Positions 12,101 through 20,518 of a stretch of 64,000 nt of DNA are shown one piece after another. The DNA comes from Microbacterium sp. LWS13-1.2 (GTDB taxonomy: Bacteria > Actinomycetota > Actinomycetes > Actinomycetales > Microbacteriaceae). Under the pieces are notes generated by a model. It made no database searches. It was not told the origin of the DNA and saw nothing but the letters and a program-made list of their open reading frames with translations. The translations under genes were made by a program, and so were the position numbers. Each line of letters opens with the position of its first letter. The first letter of the stretch is position 1. The stretch is from positions 3,472,001 to 3,536,000 of the forward strand of contig NZ_CP151632.1 in assembly GCF_040144835.1 (NCBI RefSeq), in the 5' to 3' direction.

Positions 12101-12128
12101 CAACCCCGAGCCGCCCCCCGCACCCTGA
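6159..12128 (+). CDS. Giant exported Ig-like/fibronectin III domain protein
   Basis: A 1989-residue protein with an N-terminal signal anchor (about residues 6-25) and no C-terminal sorting signal, so probably tethered to the membrane with the bulk outside. Residues ~40-390 form repeated short beta blades (such as GDYVAYLTDSGAVFAG and GVLFAYSRADGSVLRY) resembling a propeller. From ~395 there are several cadherin-like Big_9 Ig domains with the usual VLMNDHDPNEDVLTIDP or VLDNDIAPSGG signature, which often binds calcium. The last ~450 residues look like Fn3 modules and a Trp-rich terminal domain. The ATG overlaps the kinase stop (ATGA), and 57 nt separate it from the MoxR gene. Partner binding or envelope scaffolding is inferred. 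Confidence 0.88.
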
Positions 12129-12185
12129 CCACCGGCATCCATCCGCTCGCCGCAGGCCCCACCCGCACACCACAGAGGACAGCAC

Positions 12186-13151
12186 ATGACGATCACCCAG
12201 GAGCAGGCCGACTGGTTCGCGCAGACGTTCGGGCAGATCGCCGACAACGTCGAGCGCGCCGTGCTCGGCAAGCGCCACGTCGTCGAGCTCGTCCTCACCG
12301 CGATGCTCAGCGACGGCCACGTGCTGCTCGAGGACGTGCCGGGCACGGGCAAGACCTCCCTCGCCCGGGCGATGGGGCAGTCGGTGCAGGGCACCAACAC
12401 GCGCATCCAGTTCACGCCCGACCTGCTGCCGAGCGACATCACGGGGCTCAGCGTCTACGACCAGAAGGAGGGCGTGTTCGAGTTCCATGCCGGCCCGATC
12501 TTCGCCAACATCGTGCTCGCCGACGAGATCAACCGTGCGAGCCCCAAGACCCAGTCGGCGCTGCTCGAGGTCATGGAGGAGGGGCGCGTCACGATCGACG
12601 GCGTCTCTCGCGAGGCCGGCATCCCGTTCCTCGTGCTCGCCACGCAGAACCCCGTCGAGCAGGCCGGCACGTACCGTTTGCCCGAGGCGCAGCTCGACCG
12701 CTTCATGATGCGCACGTCGCTCGGCTACCCCGACCACGCCGCGACCGTCCGCATCCTCGACGGCGCGGCGATCGCGACCGCCGACCTCGGCCCGATCATC
12801 ACGCCGCAGGCCCTGGTCGGGATGGCCGACCTCGCGGCCCAGGTCTACGTCGACGCGCTGGTGCTCGACTACATCGCGCGGCTGGTGGACGGCACCCGCA
12901 CGGCCGACGAGGTGCGCCTGGGCGTCAGCATCCGCGGCGCGCTCGCCCTCACCCGCGCTGCGCGCACCCGCGCCGCCTCGCAGGGCCGCACGTACGCGAC
13001 GCCCGACGACGTCAAGACGCTCGCGGTGCCGGTGCTCTCGCACCGGCTGATCCTCCACCCCGAGGCCGAGTTCGACGGGGTCACCCAGGAGACCGTGGTC
13101 GGCCAGGTGCTGCTCGACGTGGCGCCGCCCGCGAGACGCGAAGCGGTATGA
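12186..13151 (+). CDS. MoxR-family AAA+ ATPase
   Basis: A 321-residue AAA ATPase with Walker A PGTGKT (Lys56), Walker B with sensor helix (LADEINRASPKTQSALLE), sensor-1 LATQNPVEQAGTY and the C-terminal lid typical of MoxR proteins. MoxR ATPases work as chaperones that mature or activate partner proteins, often ones with von Willebrand or DUF58 domains. Its stop overlaps the ATG of the DUF58 gene, so that protein is its likely partner. GAGGAC upstream is a modest Shine-Dalgarno sequence. All ATPase motifs look intact. Confidence 0.94.
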   Translation: MTITQEQADWFAQTFGQIADNVERAVLGKRHVVELVLTAMLSDGHVLLEDVPGTGKTSLARAMGQSVQGTNTRIQFTPDLLPSDITGLSVYDQKEGVFEFHAGPIFANIVLADEINRASPKTQSALLEVMEEGRVTIDGVSREAGIPFLVLATQNPVEQAGTYRLPEAQLDRFMMRTSLGYPDHAATVRILDGAAIATADLGPIITPQALVGMADLAAQVYVDALVLDYIARLVDGTRTADEVRLGVSIRGALALTRAARTRAASQGRTYATPDDVKTLAVPVLSHRLILHPEAEFDGVTQETVVGQVLLDVAPPARREAV

Positions 13152-14590
13152 GCACCCCCGAGCGCGCCGCCGCCGGGCGGGGGGACCGCCGACGCGGCGG
13201 GACGGGCACCCTCGAACCGCGCATCACCCGCACGGTCTCGTCCACCGGCACCGAGGGTCGCACGCACCTCACGACGACGCTGACCGGCACCGCGACGAGC
13301 GTGGAGCCGCGGCGCGGTCGCACGTTCGTGCGCGCGGCGGTCTGGTGGACGGCGGCCTGGCGGGCGGCGGGCGCAGGGATCTCGACGGCCGCCGCATGGT
13401 CTGCACGCACGGTCCGGCCCGCCGGCGTCCTGGCGGCGGTCGCGGCGACGGCCGGGCTGCTGCTCGGCGTCGCGTTCGGCTGGGTCGAGTTCATGGTCGC
13501 GGGGGCGGCATCCCTCCTCCTGCTGCTCGCCGCCGTGCCCTTCCTGTTCGGCGCGCGCGCCTACGACGTCGATCTCACGCTCACGCACCAGCGGGTCGTC
13601 GCGGGCGACGGCGTCGACGGGCGCATCATCGTGCGCAACGACGGCCACCGGGTCGCGCTTCCAGGTCGCATCGACGTCGCGGTGGGCGCCGGGCTGGTGG
13701 AGTTCGGTGTGCCGCTGCTGCGTCCCGGCCACGCCATCGAGCAGCCGCTGGAGATCCCCGGCCTCGCCCGCGGCATCGTGACGGTGGGTCCGGCGACGAC
13801 CGTGCGCAGCGACCCCATCGGGCTGCTGCGCCGGGAGCACTCGTTCCCCGACGTGCACGACCTCTACGTCCATCCCCGCACCACCGGTCTGCCCTCGACG
13901 AGCGCGGGGCTCATCCGCGACCTCGAGGGCTCTCCCACGCGACGGCTCGTCGACGCCGACATGTCGTTCCATGCGATCCGCGAATACGTGCCCGGCGATT
14001 CGCGCCGCCAGATCCACTGGCGCTCGACGGCGAAGACCGGGCGCCTCATGGTGCGCCAGTACGAGGAGTCACGGCGCTCCCGCATGGCCGTCGTGCTCGC
14101 CGTGGCCGCAGCCGAGTACGCGGACGCCGACGAGTTCGAGCTGGCGGTGTCGTGCGCCGCGTCGCTGGGCCTGCGCGCCGTGCACGACGCCCGGGACGTG
14201 CAGATCGTCACCGGCTCGGAGATCCCGCGGGTGGTCCGCGGCCGCCTGCGCGCGATCCGCCGCATTCCCGCCGCGGCGCCCCGCCCGATGCTCGACGGGT
14301 TCAGCGGCGTCGACCTGCTCGAGAGCACGATGCCCGTGGGCGAGGTGTGCCGCCTCGCCGCCGAGTCGGGCGAGCGCCTCTCGATCGCGTTCGTCGTCGT
14401 CGGCTCGCGCGTGCCGCTCACGCGGCTGCAGCAGGCGGCGCTCGCCTTCCCGGCCGACACGGCCGTCGTCGGCATCATGTGCGACGAGCGCGCCCACCCC
14501 CGCATGCAGCCGCTGTCGAGCATGACGGTGCTCACGGTCGGCACCCTCGATGACCTGTCGGGCCTGCTCCTGCGGGGAGCCACGTCGTGA
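13148..14590 (+). CDS. DUF58 domain-containing membrane protein
   Basis: A 480-residue protein with a basic cytoplasmic N-terminus of ~95 residues, two adjacent membrane spans (approximately residues 96-140), a beta-rich region and the DUF58 signature REYVPGDSRRQIHWRST followed by LMVRQYEE. DUF58 proteins have a von Willebrand-like fold and are almost always encoded beside MoxR ATPases and transglutaminase-like proteins, as here. The ATG overlaps the MoxR stop, and the stop overlaps the GTG of the next gene. The longer upstream reading frame is rejected because it would lie inside the MoxR and Ig genes. Confidence 0.92.
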   Translation: MSTPERAAAGRGDRRRGGTGTLEPRITRTVSSTGTEGRTHLTTTLTGTATSVEPRRGRTFVRAAVWWTAAWRAAGAGISTAAAWSARTVRPAGVLAAVAATAGLLLGVAFGWVEFMVAGAASLLLLLAAVPFLFGARAYDVDLTLTHQRVVAGDGVDGRIIVRNDGHRVALPGRIDVAVGAGLVEFGVPLLRPGHAIEQPLEIPGLARGIVTVGPATTVRSDPIGLLRREHSFPDVHDLYVHPRTTGLPSTSAGLIRDLEGSPTRRLVDADMSFHAIREYVPGDSRRQIHWRSTAKTGRLMVRQYEESRRSRMAVVLAVAAAEYADADEFELAVSCAASLGLRAVHDARDVQIVTGSEIPRVVRGRLRAIRRIPAAAPRPMLDGFSGVDLLESTMPVGEVCRLAAESGERLSIAFVVVGSRVPLTRLQQAALAFPADTAVVGIMCDERAHPRMQPLSSMTVLTVGTLDDLSGLLLRGATS

Positions 14591-17142
14591 GCGGCCCGAT
14601 CCCCGTGCCGATGAGGACGGATGCCGCATCCGCGGGTGCCGCAGAGACGTCGGCTCTGCGCGCTCCCCGCCTGGTGCCCCGCATCGGCGTGGGCGTGGCG
14701 TTCGCGGTGGTGATCGCCGCGATCGCGGCGGTGGCCGCCTGGCCCATCTACCGCTCCGGCTCCTTCACGGTGCTGGTCGTCGCCGGAACCCTCGTGGGCG
14801 GCGGCACCGCCGCGCTGGCGTGGTGGCGGGGCTGGAACGGCTGGTCGGTCGCGGGACTCCTCGCTGCCGCGGTGCTGCTGCTCGGCATCCCGCTGGCCGT
14901 CCCCTCGCGGCTGGGATCACCGCAGGACCTGCTCCGTGGGCTCGGCGAGCTGGCGAGCGGCCTCGTGCTGGGGTGGAAGGACCTCGTCACCGTCGAACTG
15001 CCCGTCGGCTCATATCGCAACCTGCTCGTGCCCGCCCTCGTGGTGTTCCTCGTCGGCACCTGCGCGCTGCTCCTGCTGGCCTGGCGCCAGGACAGCGCCG
15101 CCTGTGCCGCCGTTCCGGTGGCCCTCGGCATGGTGACGTTCGGGCTGTTCTTCGGACGCACCACCGTGAGCGTCCCGTGGCAGCTCGGCCCGGTCGCGCT
15201 GTACGCCCCGGTCGAGACGGCCGTGGGCATCGCCGGTCTCGTGACCTGCCTGCTGTGGCTCGCGTGGCGCACCCACGACGAGCGCATCCGCGCGCTGCAG
15301 CGGGCCGCGGCATCCAGCGGGGTGCGCATCTCCCGCCGGCCGACGGGTGCCGACCGCCGCCGGACGGCTCTCGGGGCCGCCATGGTGGCGGGCGCCCTGG
15401 TGCTCGCGGTGGCCGTCGTGCCCTTCGCCGCCCGCGGCGCGGAGCGCGACGTGCTGCGCTCGGCGGTCGGCCCCGACATCGATCTGTCCGCCGAGGTCAG
15501 CCCGCTGGCGGAGTATCGCGCCCTGTTCGGCGACGACCGCGCCGACGACGTCCTGTTCACGGTGGAAGCGGCCGAAGGCTCGGGGATCGCGCTCCCCGAG
15601 CGCGTGCGCATCGCGACCCTCGACGCGTACGACGGCGAGGTCTTCCGCTCGGGCGGCGAAGGCGCCGTCGACGCGGGCCGGTTCGTGCGGGTGCCCTCGA
15701 TTCTCGACGCGGGTGAGGGATCGCCGGTCGAGGCGCGCGTCGAGATCGACGCCTGGGACGGGATCTGGATGCCGACCGCCGGCCGCCTCTCGACGGTCGA
15801 GTTCGAGGGCGACAGGTCGGCGTCGCTCGCCGACCGGTTCTACTACAACGCCGCCGCGGCGGCCGGCGTGCAGACCGCCGGCGGCGGGCTCTCCGCGGGC
15901 GACAGCTACGTCGTGCGCGGGGTCGAGCCGCCGACCGCGGACCTGGCCGAGCTCGAGGCGCCCGGAAGCCCCGGCGGGGTTGCCGCCCCCGAGAGCCTGC
16001 GCACGTGGATGGACGAGCATGCCACGGGCTCGGGCGGCGCCGCCCTCGCCGGGCTGGTGTCGCTGCTGCGGGAGCGCGGCTACCTCAGCCACGGGCTCTC
16101 CCGCGGAGCGGAGCAGCCCGCGTGGGCGGCAGCGCTCCCCGATTACACGTTCCAGCCGAGCGCCTCGGGCCATTCGCTGGCCCGTGTCGACACCATGTTC
16201 GCGCGCCTGCTCGAGCGCGAGACGGATCAGCGGGCTACCGCGTCCGACAACTACGTCGCCGCGATCGGCGACGACGAGCAGTTCGCGGTGGCCGTCGCCC
16301 TCATGGCCCGCGAGCTCGGATTCCCGTCGCGCGTCGTGCTCGGCGCGCGCCTCACCTCGGCAGAGCCCGGTCTCGCCACCTGCGACGACGGCGCATGCCG
16401 CGCGCAGGACCTCACGGCGTGGACCGAGGTGCAGTCTGCCGCCGGTGAATGGGTCGCCGTCGACGTGACGCCGCAGTACGCCGTGTCGCCGAGCCTGGAC
16501 GTCACCGAGCAGCGAGACCCCGAGAACGTCACCGAGGTGCGCCCCGAATCGGTCGAGGAGGTCGTGCCGCCGGATCCCGCGCAGGAGGACTCGGGGCAGG
16601 AACGCACCCCCGAGGAGGACTCCGCCGTCGACCTCGCGTGGCTCTGGCCGGCGCTGCGCATCGGCGGCATCGCGCTGCTGGTGCTCGCCCTGGCCTTCGG
16701 CCCGCTGCTGATCGTCGTCGGGACGAAGGCCGCCCGCCGCCGGGCTCGGCGACGCACCGGCACCCCGGCAGCGCGCATCGCCGGGGGCTGGGACGAGTAC
16801 GTCGACGCCGCGCTCGACACGGGCCGCACAGCACCGAAGACGCTCACCCGGAGCGAGCTCGCCGCCGCCTTCGCGACGTCCGCCGGGGCGGAGCTCGCGC
16901 GCGCCGCAGATCGTGCCGTCTTCTCGCGCGCCGAGCTATCGGCCGACGAGGCTCGGCGCTACTGGGCCGCCGTCGACGCCGAGCGGCGGATACTGCGCCG
17001 CGAAAAAGGGTTCTGGCGCGGAGCCCGCGCGACCGTATCGTTGAGATCGTTGCTCCGACCACTGGCGCCCGAAACGGGCGTCCGCAGCAGATTCGCCGAG
17101 AGGGGGAGACGACGGGCCCAGCCTGTGCGTCCCATGCCATGA
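14587..17142 (+). CDS. Transglutaminase-fold membrane protein lacking catalytic residues
   Basis: An 851-residue protein with about six N-terminal membrane spans (residues ~34-290), a large extracytoplasmic region, a final span near residues 678-705 and a cytoplasmic tail, matching the TgpA/DUF3488-plus-transglutaminase architecture. The core is recognisable, but the catalytic positions are changed: the usual G-x-C-E-Q-F reads GDDEQF, so Cys is Asp563; the usual H-A-W reads TAW, so His is Thr610; only the Asp (VDVTP, Asp626) remains. It is probably a pseudoenzyme with a binding or structural role. GTG start and stop both overlap neighbouring genes. Confidence 0.88.
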   Translation: MSGPIPVPMRTDAASAGAAETSALRAPRLVPRIGVGVAFAVVIAAIAAVAAWPIYRSGSFTVLVVAGTLVGGGTAALAWWRGWNGWSVAGLLAAAVLLLGIPLAVPSRLGSPQDLLRGLGELASGLVLGWKDLVTVELPVGSYRNLLVPALVVFLVGTCALLLLAWRQDSAACAAVPVALGMVTFGLFFGRTTVSVPWQLGPVALYAPVETAVGIAGLVTCLLWLAWRTHDERIRALQRAAASSGVRISRRPTGADRRRTALGAAMVAGALVLAVAVVPFAARGAERDVLRSAVGPDIDLSAEVSPLAEYRALFGDDRADDVLFTVEAAEGSGIALPERVRIATLDAYDGEVFRSGGEGAVDAGRFVRVPSILDAGEGSPVEARVEIDAWDGIWMPTAGRLSTVEFEGDRSASLADRFYYNAAAAAGVQTAGGGLSAGDSYVVRGVEPPTADLAELEAPGSPGGVAAPESLRTWMDEHATGSGGAALAGLVSLLRERGYLSHGLSRGAEQPAWAAALPDYTFQPSASGHSLARVDTMFARLLERETDQRATASDNYVAAIGDDEQFAVAVALMARELGFPSRVVLGARLTSAEPGLATCDDGACRAQDLTAWTEVQSAAGEWVAVDVTPQYAVSPSLDVTEQRDPENVTEVRPESVEEVVPPDPAQEDSGQERTPEEDSAVDLAWLWPALRIGGIALLVLALAFGPLLIVVGTKAARRRARRRTGTPAARIAGGWDEYVDAALDTGRTAPKTLTRSELAAAFATSAGAELARAADRAVFSRAELSADEARRYWAAVDAERRILRREKGFWRGARATVSLRSLLRPLAPETGVRSRFAERGRRRAQPVRPMP

Positions 17143-18647
17143 ACGCCACCGATGCCACCGCCGCCGTCTTCGGGACGCTGACCGGTCTCCTCCTGTTCGC
17201 CGGCCTCTACGTCTGGACGGCCCTCGCGCTGTCAGCGGTGTTCCGCAAGTCCGGCGAGGAATCCTTCAAGGCCTGGGTGCCGATCCTCAACATCGTCGTC
17301 GTCCTGCAACTGGCGGGGCTGTCGCCGTGGCTCGTGATCCTGGCGTTCTTCCCGTTCGTGAACATCGCGTTCCTGGTGATCCTCGCGATCGCGCTGTACC
17401 GCCTCAACGTCGCGTTCGGGTTCGGTGCGGGCATGACGGTGGTCGGCGTCCTGCTCTTCCCGGTCTGGGCGTCGATCGTCGGCTGGGGGAGCGCCCGCTG
17501 GGTCGGACGCGAGCAGTCGTCCGCATCCCGCGGCGCGCACGGCGGCGGCGTCCGCCGCGGGTCGGCCGACACCGCCGGCCTTCCGCCGCTGCCGCCGTTC
17601 CCGACGCCGGCCCCGCACTCCGGCGAGGGCGCCGCGTTCCCGGCGGCTGCGACCGGGGCCAGCGGATTCGCCCCGCCCCCGAACGCCGCTCCCGCGTTCC
17701 CGGCGACGAACGTGCCCGCCGCGCCGGCCGCCGACGCGCACGAGGTCGCACCGCCCGTGGGCGGCTGGACGCCCCCGCCGCTTCCCGGTCGCCCGGTCGC
17801 CGCTCCCGTCGCCGCCGGCTGGGCCGAGGACGACGCGCACGACGCCGAGCCGGCGCCCGCAGACCGGTGGCAGGGCTTCGGCCAGGATGCCGCCGACCTG
17901 AGCTCCGAGGTCACCGGCGCCGTGCCCGGTGCTCCCGCCCCCATCTCGGCCGTTCCGATCGCTCCCCGGTCGTTCGTCTCGCCCGCGCCGGTCTCCTCCA
18001 CCGCCGCTCCGGTGGCGGCATCCGACCCGTCCGCCGCGCCCGAGGGCAGCACGGGGGAGCACCTCACCCGCCCGCCCGTGATGCGCGTCCCGGTCGCCGA
18101 CGCCCCGAGTGCCGAGGCCGAGCCGTGGGCTCCGGCACGCTCGCCGATGAGCGACGCAGACGCCTTCCCCGAGGCGTCCGGTCCGGTCTCGGCGATCGCC
18201 GGGGCTCCGGACGCCGGTGTGCCGCTCTCGGCGCGGTCGTCGGTGTCGGCATTCCACGGCAAGCCCGAGATCCCCGACGAGGACGTCTTCGACGAGACGA
18301 TCATCGCCCGCCGCAAGCGCACCGACTGGACCCTCGTCCCGCCCACCGGCGACCCCGTCGCGCTGTCGGCGGAGGTCGTCATCCTCGGCCGGCGCCCGGC
18401 CGGCGACCCCGATTTCCCCGGCGCGCAGCTGGTGTCGATCCACGACGGGACGGTGTCCAAGACGCACGCGAGGCTGACGCTGCGCGACGACCGCTGGTAC
18501 GTGACCGATCTGGACTCGACCAACGGCGTCCTCTTCGCGACGGTGATGGGCACCGAGGTCGAAGCGCCCACCGGTGAAGAGGTCGAGGCCGGAGACCGGT
18601 TCCTTCTGGGCGACGCCGAGGTCCGGCTGCGGCGGAGCGACGGGTGA
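17139..18647 (+). CDS. Membrane protein with C-terminal FHA domain
   Basis: A 502-residue protein. Residues 1-130 contain hydrophobic spans in the style of DUF5684-like membrane modules (WVPILNIVVVLQLAG, LVILAFFPFVNIAFLVILA). A ~250-residue Ala/Pro-rich linker follows. The C-terminus from ~392 is an FHA domain with the phosphothreonine-binding elements intact: LGRR, SKTHARL and DSTNGVLF. Immediately before it lies FDETIIARRKR with Thr387, placed like the phosphorylated Thr of mycobacterial GarA and corynebacterial OdhI. It probably reads out the operon's kinase. ATGA overlap with the previous gene and GTGA overlap with the next. Confidence 0.9.
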   Translation: MNATDATAAVFGTLTGLLLFAGLYVWTALALSAVFRKSGEESFKAWVPILNIVVVLQLAGLSPWLVILAFFPFVNIAFLVILAIALYRLNVAFGFGAGMTVVGVLLFPVWASIVGWGSARWVGREQSSASRGAHGGGVRRGSADTAGLPPLPPFPTPAPHSGEGAAFPAAATGASGFAPPPNAAPAFPATNVPAAPAADAHEVAPPVGGWTPPPLPGRPVAAPVAAGWAEDDAHDAEPAPADRWQGFGQDAADLSSEVTGAVPGAPAPISAVPIAPRSFVSPAPVSSTAAPVAASDPSAAPEGSTGEHLTRPPVMRVPVADAPSAEAEPWAPARSPMSDADAFPEASGPVSAIAGAPDAGVPLSARSSVSAFHGKPEIPDEDVFDETIIARRKRTDWTLVPPTGDPVALSAEVVILGRRPAGDPDFPGAQLVSIHDGTVSKTHARLTLRDDRWYVTDLDSTNGVLFATVMGTEVEAPTGEEVEAGDRFLLGDAEVRLRRSDG

Positions 18648-19243
18648 TCGACCCCGACGACGAGCGCACCGCCCTGTCGCGGCGCGCCGTGCGGGAGCCC
18701 GCGGACGAGGCACCCGACGAACGGACGCTTCCCGCGAGGCGGCGCCGAACTGGAGCGACGGATGCCGGAACGCCGGCCGACGGTGACGTCGACGCCGACG
18801 TCACCGTCGTCTCGGCGCGCTCCCTGATCCCCCCGAACTCCGAGCTGACGACCCAGGCGGCGACCACGTCGGCACCGGTCGGTCCGCGCCGGCGCGGTCG
18901 CCCTGCGGCGGACATCGATGAGCTGACGGCGACGGTGCGACGGAGGGAGAGCGCCGCCCCGGCGGGCCCCGCCGCGCCGGCGGGCACGCCGGCGCCCCGG
19001 GCTCGGGTCGCGTCCGCGCCGCGAGCGGATGCGAGCCCCTACCGTGCGCGGTCCGTCCCCTCGACGACGGCTGCGCGCGCCGAGCCTGCCCGCCACGCGC
19101 CACAGGCGTACGTCGACACGGCAGCGGCCGAGGCGGCCGGGAGGCGCCGCCGACGCCGCCGGGCCATCGTCGCGGCGGTGGCGGCATCCGTTCTCGTCAT
19201 CGTCGTCGCGGTATCTCTCGCGGCTCTGCTGACCGCCGGCTGA
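18644..19243 (+). CDS. Hypothetical single-span protein, candidate kinase substrate
   Basis: A 199-residue protein with a ~165-residue hydrophilic, Arg/Ala/Pro-rich, probably disordered cytoplasmic part and one C-terminal span after a poly-Arg stretch (tail-anchored). Three Thr sites share one pattern: DDERTALSRR (Thr9), PDERTLPARRR (Thr28) and DADVTVVSAR (Thr54). The same pattern occurs before the FHA domain of the upstream gene and in the kinase linker, so I infer phosphorylation by the operon kinase and docking to the FHA protein. No family is recognised. GTG start overlaps the FHA gene stop; this is the last gene of the operon. Confidence 0.72.
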   Translation: MIDPDDERTALSRRAVREPADEAPDERTLPARRRRTGATDAGTPADGDVDADVTVVSARSLIPPNSELTTQAATTSAPVGPRRRGRPAADIDELTATVRRRESAAPAGPAAPAGTPAPRARVASAPRADASPYRARSVPSTTAARAEPARHAPQAYVDTAAAEAAGRRRRRRRAIVAAVAASVLVIVVAVSLAALLTAG

Positions 19244-19593
19244 CCGGGCTGACCGCAGCCCCATCTGGCCCGCGCCACGGCGTGTCGCAGCCTCGTTCTG
19301 CCCGCGGCGTGCTTGCGCGTTTGCCCGGTCCCCGAAAGCCACGTATCATGGATCGGGTGTGCGCTCACGCGCGCCGTCAACCGTGCCTCGGTGCGGCGAA
19401 CGGTGTGGGCGCCGCATCTCAGGGAACGGCCTGCGAACAGGCCACCCCCACGGCATACCCACCAAGCAAAGCGCGTCAGTCATTCTGCCGCGTCGGTGGG
19501 TCCGCGTGAGCCCGCAGCGTCATGAATCGCAAGATCCGGATGCGGCGGGGGAGACCACGACGCTGTCACCGTGCAGCACAACAAGGAGAGAAC
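19244..19593 (+). other. 350-nt gene-free region: str operon promoter and leader
   Basis: No convincing gene is present. The region holds the promoter described separately and about 240 nt of untranslated leader before rpsL. I see no strong terminator for the upstream operon at its beginning. Confidence 0.6.
19321..19349 (+). promoter_or_regulatory. Promoter of the str operon
   Basis: TTGCCC and TATCAT are separated by exactly 17 nt, a good housekeeping-sigma promoter for an actinobacterium. Transcription would start near 19356. Confidence 0.7.
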
Positions 19594-19962
19594 GTGCCAA
19601 CCATTCAGCAGTTGGTTCGCAAGGGTCGCTCGCCCAAGGTCTCGAAGACCAAGGCGCCGGCGCTCAAGGCGAACCCGCAGCAGGCCGGTGTCTGCACCCG
19701 TGTGTACACCACCACCCCGAAGAAGCCGAACTCGGCGATGCGCAAGGTCGCCCGTGTGAAGCTCCGCAACGGCACCGAGGTCACCGCGTACATCCCCGGT
19801 GAAGGCCACAACCTGCAGGAGCACTCGCTCGTGCTCGTCCGCGGCGGCCGTGTGAAGGACCTCCCCGGTGTCCGCTACAAGATCGTCCGCGGTGCACTCG
19901 ACACCCAGGCAGTCAAGAACCGTAAGCAGGCTCGCAGCCGCTACGGCGCGAAGAAGGGCTAA
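19594..19962 (+). CDS. rpsL: 30S ribosomal protein S12
   Basis: A 122-residue S12, full length. It shapes the decoding centre of the small subunit. Lys43 in TPKKPNSA and Lys88 in GRVKDLPG are both wild type, so nothing here indicates streptomycin resistance. The GTG start follows AAGGAGAG at good spacing; the frame extends upstream, but the MPTIQQLVR start is conserved. First gene of the str operon; rpsG follows after 5 nt. Confidence 0.98.
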   Translation: MPTIQQLVRKGRSPKVSKTKAPALKANPQQAGVCTRVYTTTPKKPNSAMRKVARVKLRNGTEVTAYIPGEGHNLQEHSLVLVRGGRVKDLPGVRYKIVRGALDTQAVKNRKQARSRYGAKKG

Positions 19963-19967
19963 GCAAG

Positions 19968-20438
19968 ATGCCTCGTAAGGGACCCGCCCCGAAGCGCCCC
20001 GTCGTCAACGACCCGGTATACGGCGCACCCATCGTCAGCCAGCTGGTGAACAAGATCCTCGTCGACGGCAAGAAGTCGATCGCCGAGTCGATCGTGTACA
20101 CCGCCCTCAAGGGTGTCGAGGCGAAGAACGGCCAGGACGCCGTCGCCACGCTCAAGAAGGCGCTCGACAACGTGCGCCCCACCCTCGAGGTCAAGAGCCG
20201 CCGCGTCGGCGGCTCGACCTACCAGGTGCCGGTCGAGGTCAAGCCTCACCGCGCCAACACGCTCGCGCTCCGCTGGCTCGTGAGCTACGCGAAGGGTCGT
20301 CGTGAGAAGACGATGACCGAGCGCCTCCAGAACGAGATCCTGGACGCGTCGAACGGCCTGGGTGCCGCGGTCAAGCGCCGCGAGGACACCCACAAGATGG
20401 CCGAGTCGAACCGCGCCTTCGCGCACTACCGCTGGTAA
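19968..20438 (+). CDS. rpsG: 30S ribosomal protein S7
   Basis: A 156-residue S7 of normal length. It nucleates assembly of the 30S head by binding the 3' major domain of 16S rRNA. It starts [12 protein letters not shown] and contains the conserved [12 protein letters not shown] and [10 protein letters not shown] segments. It follows rpsL by 5 nt and is separated from fusA by an 80-nt gap that contains a perfect 12-bp hairpin. Confidence 0.98.
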   Translation: MPRKGPAPKRPVVNDPVYGAPIVSQLVNKILVDGKKSIAESIVYTALKGVEAKNGQDAVATLKKALDNVRPTLEVKSRRVGGSTYQVPVEVKPHRANTLALRWLVSYAKGRREKTMTERLQNEILDASNGLGAAVKRREDTHKMAESNRAFAHYRW

Positions 20439-20448
20439 GCCGCTTCCT

Positions 20449-20477
20449 GCCGCTCCCGTGTCATCCACGGGAGCGGC
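20449..20477 (+). terminator. Hairpin between rpsG and fusA
   Basis: A perfect 12-bp stem (GCCGCTCCCGTG with its complement) closes a 5-nt loop. There is no T-tract, so it is more likely a processing or attenuation hairpin than a full terminator. Confidence 0.5.
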
Positions 20478-20518
20478 GGGACCGCGACATCCGTCACCAC
20501 AAGTAAGGACAGACCCCC

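Noticed and set aside
19594..19962. Streptomycin-resistance substitutions in rpsL
   Set aside because: Lys43 and Lys88 are both wild type.
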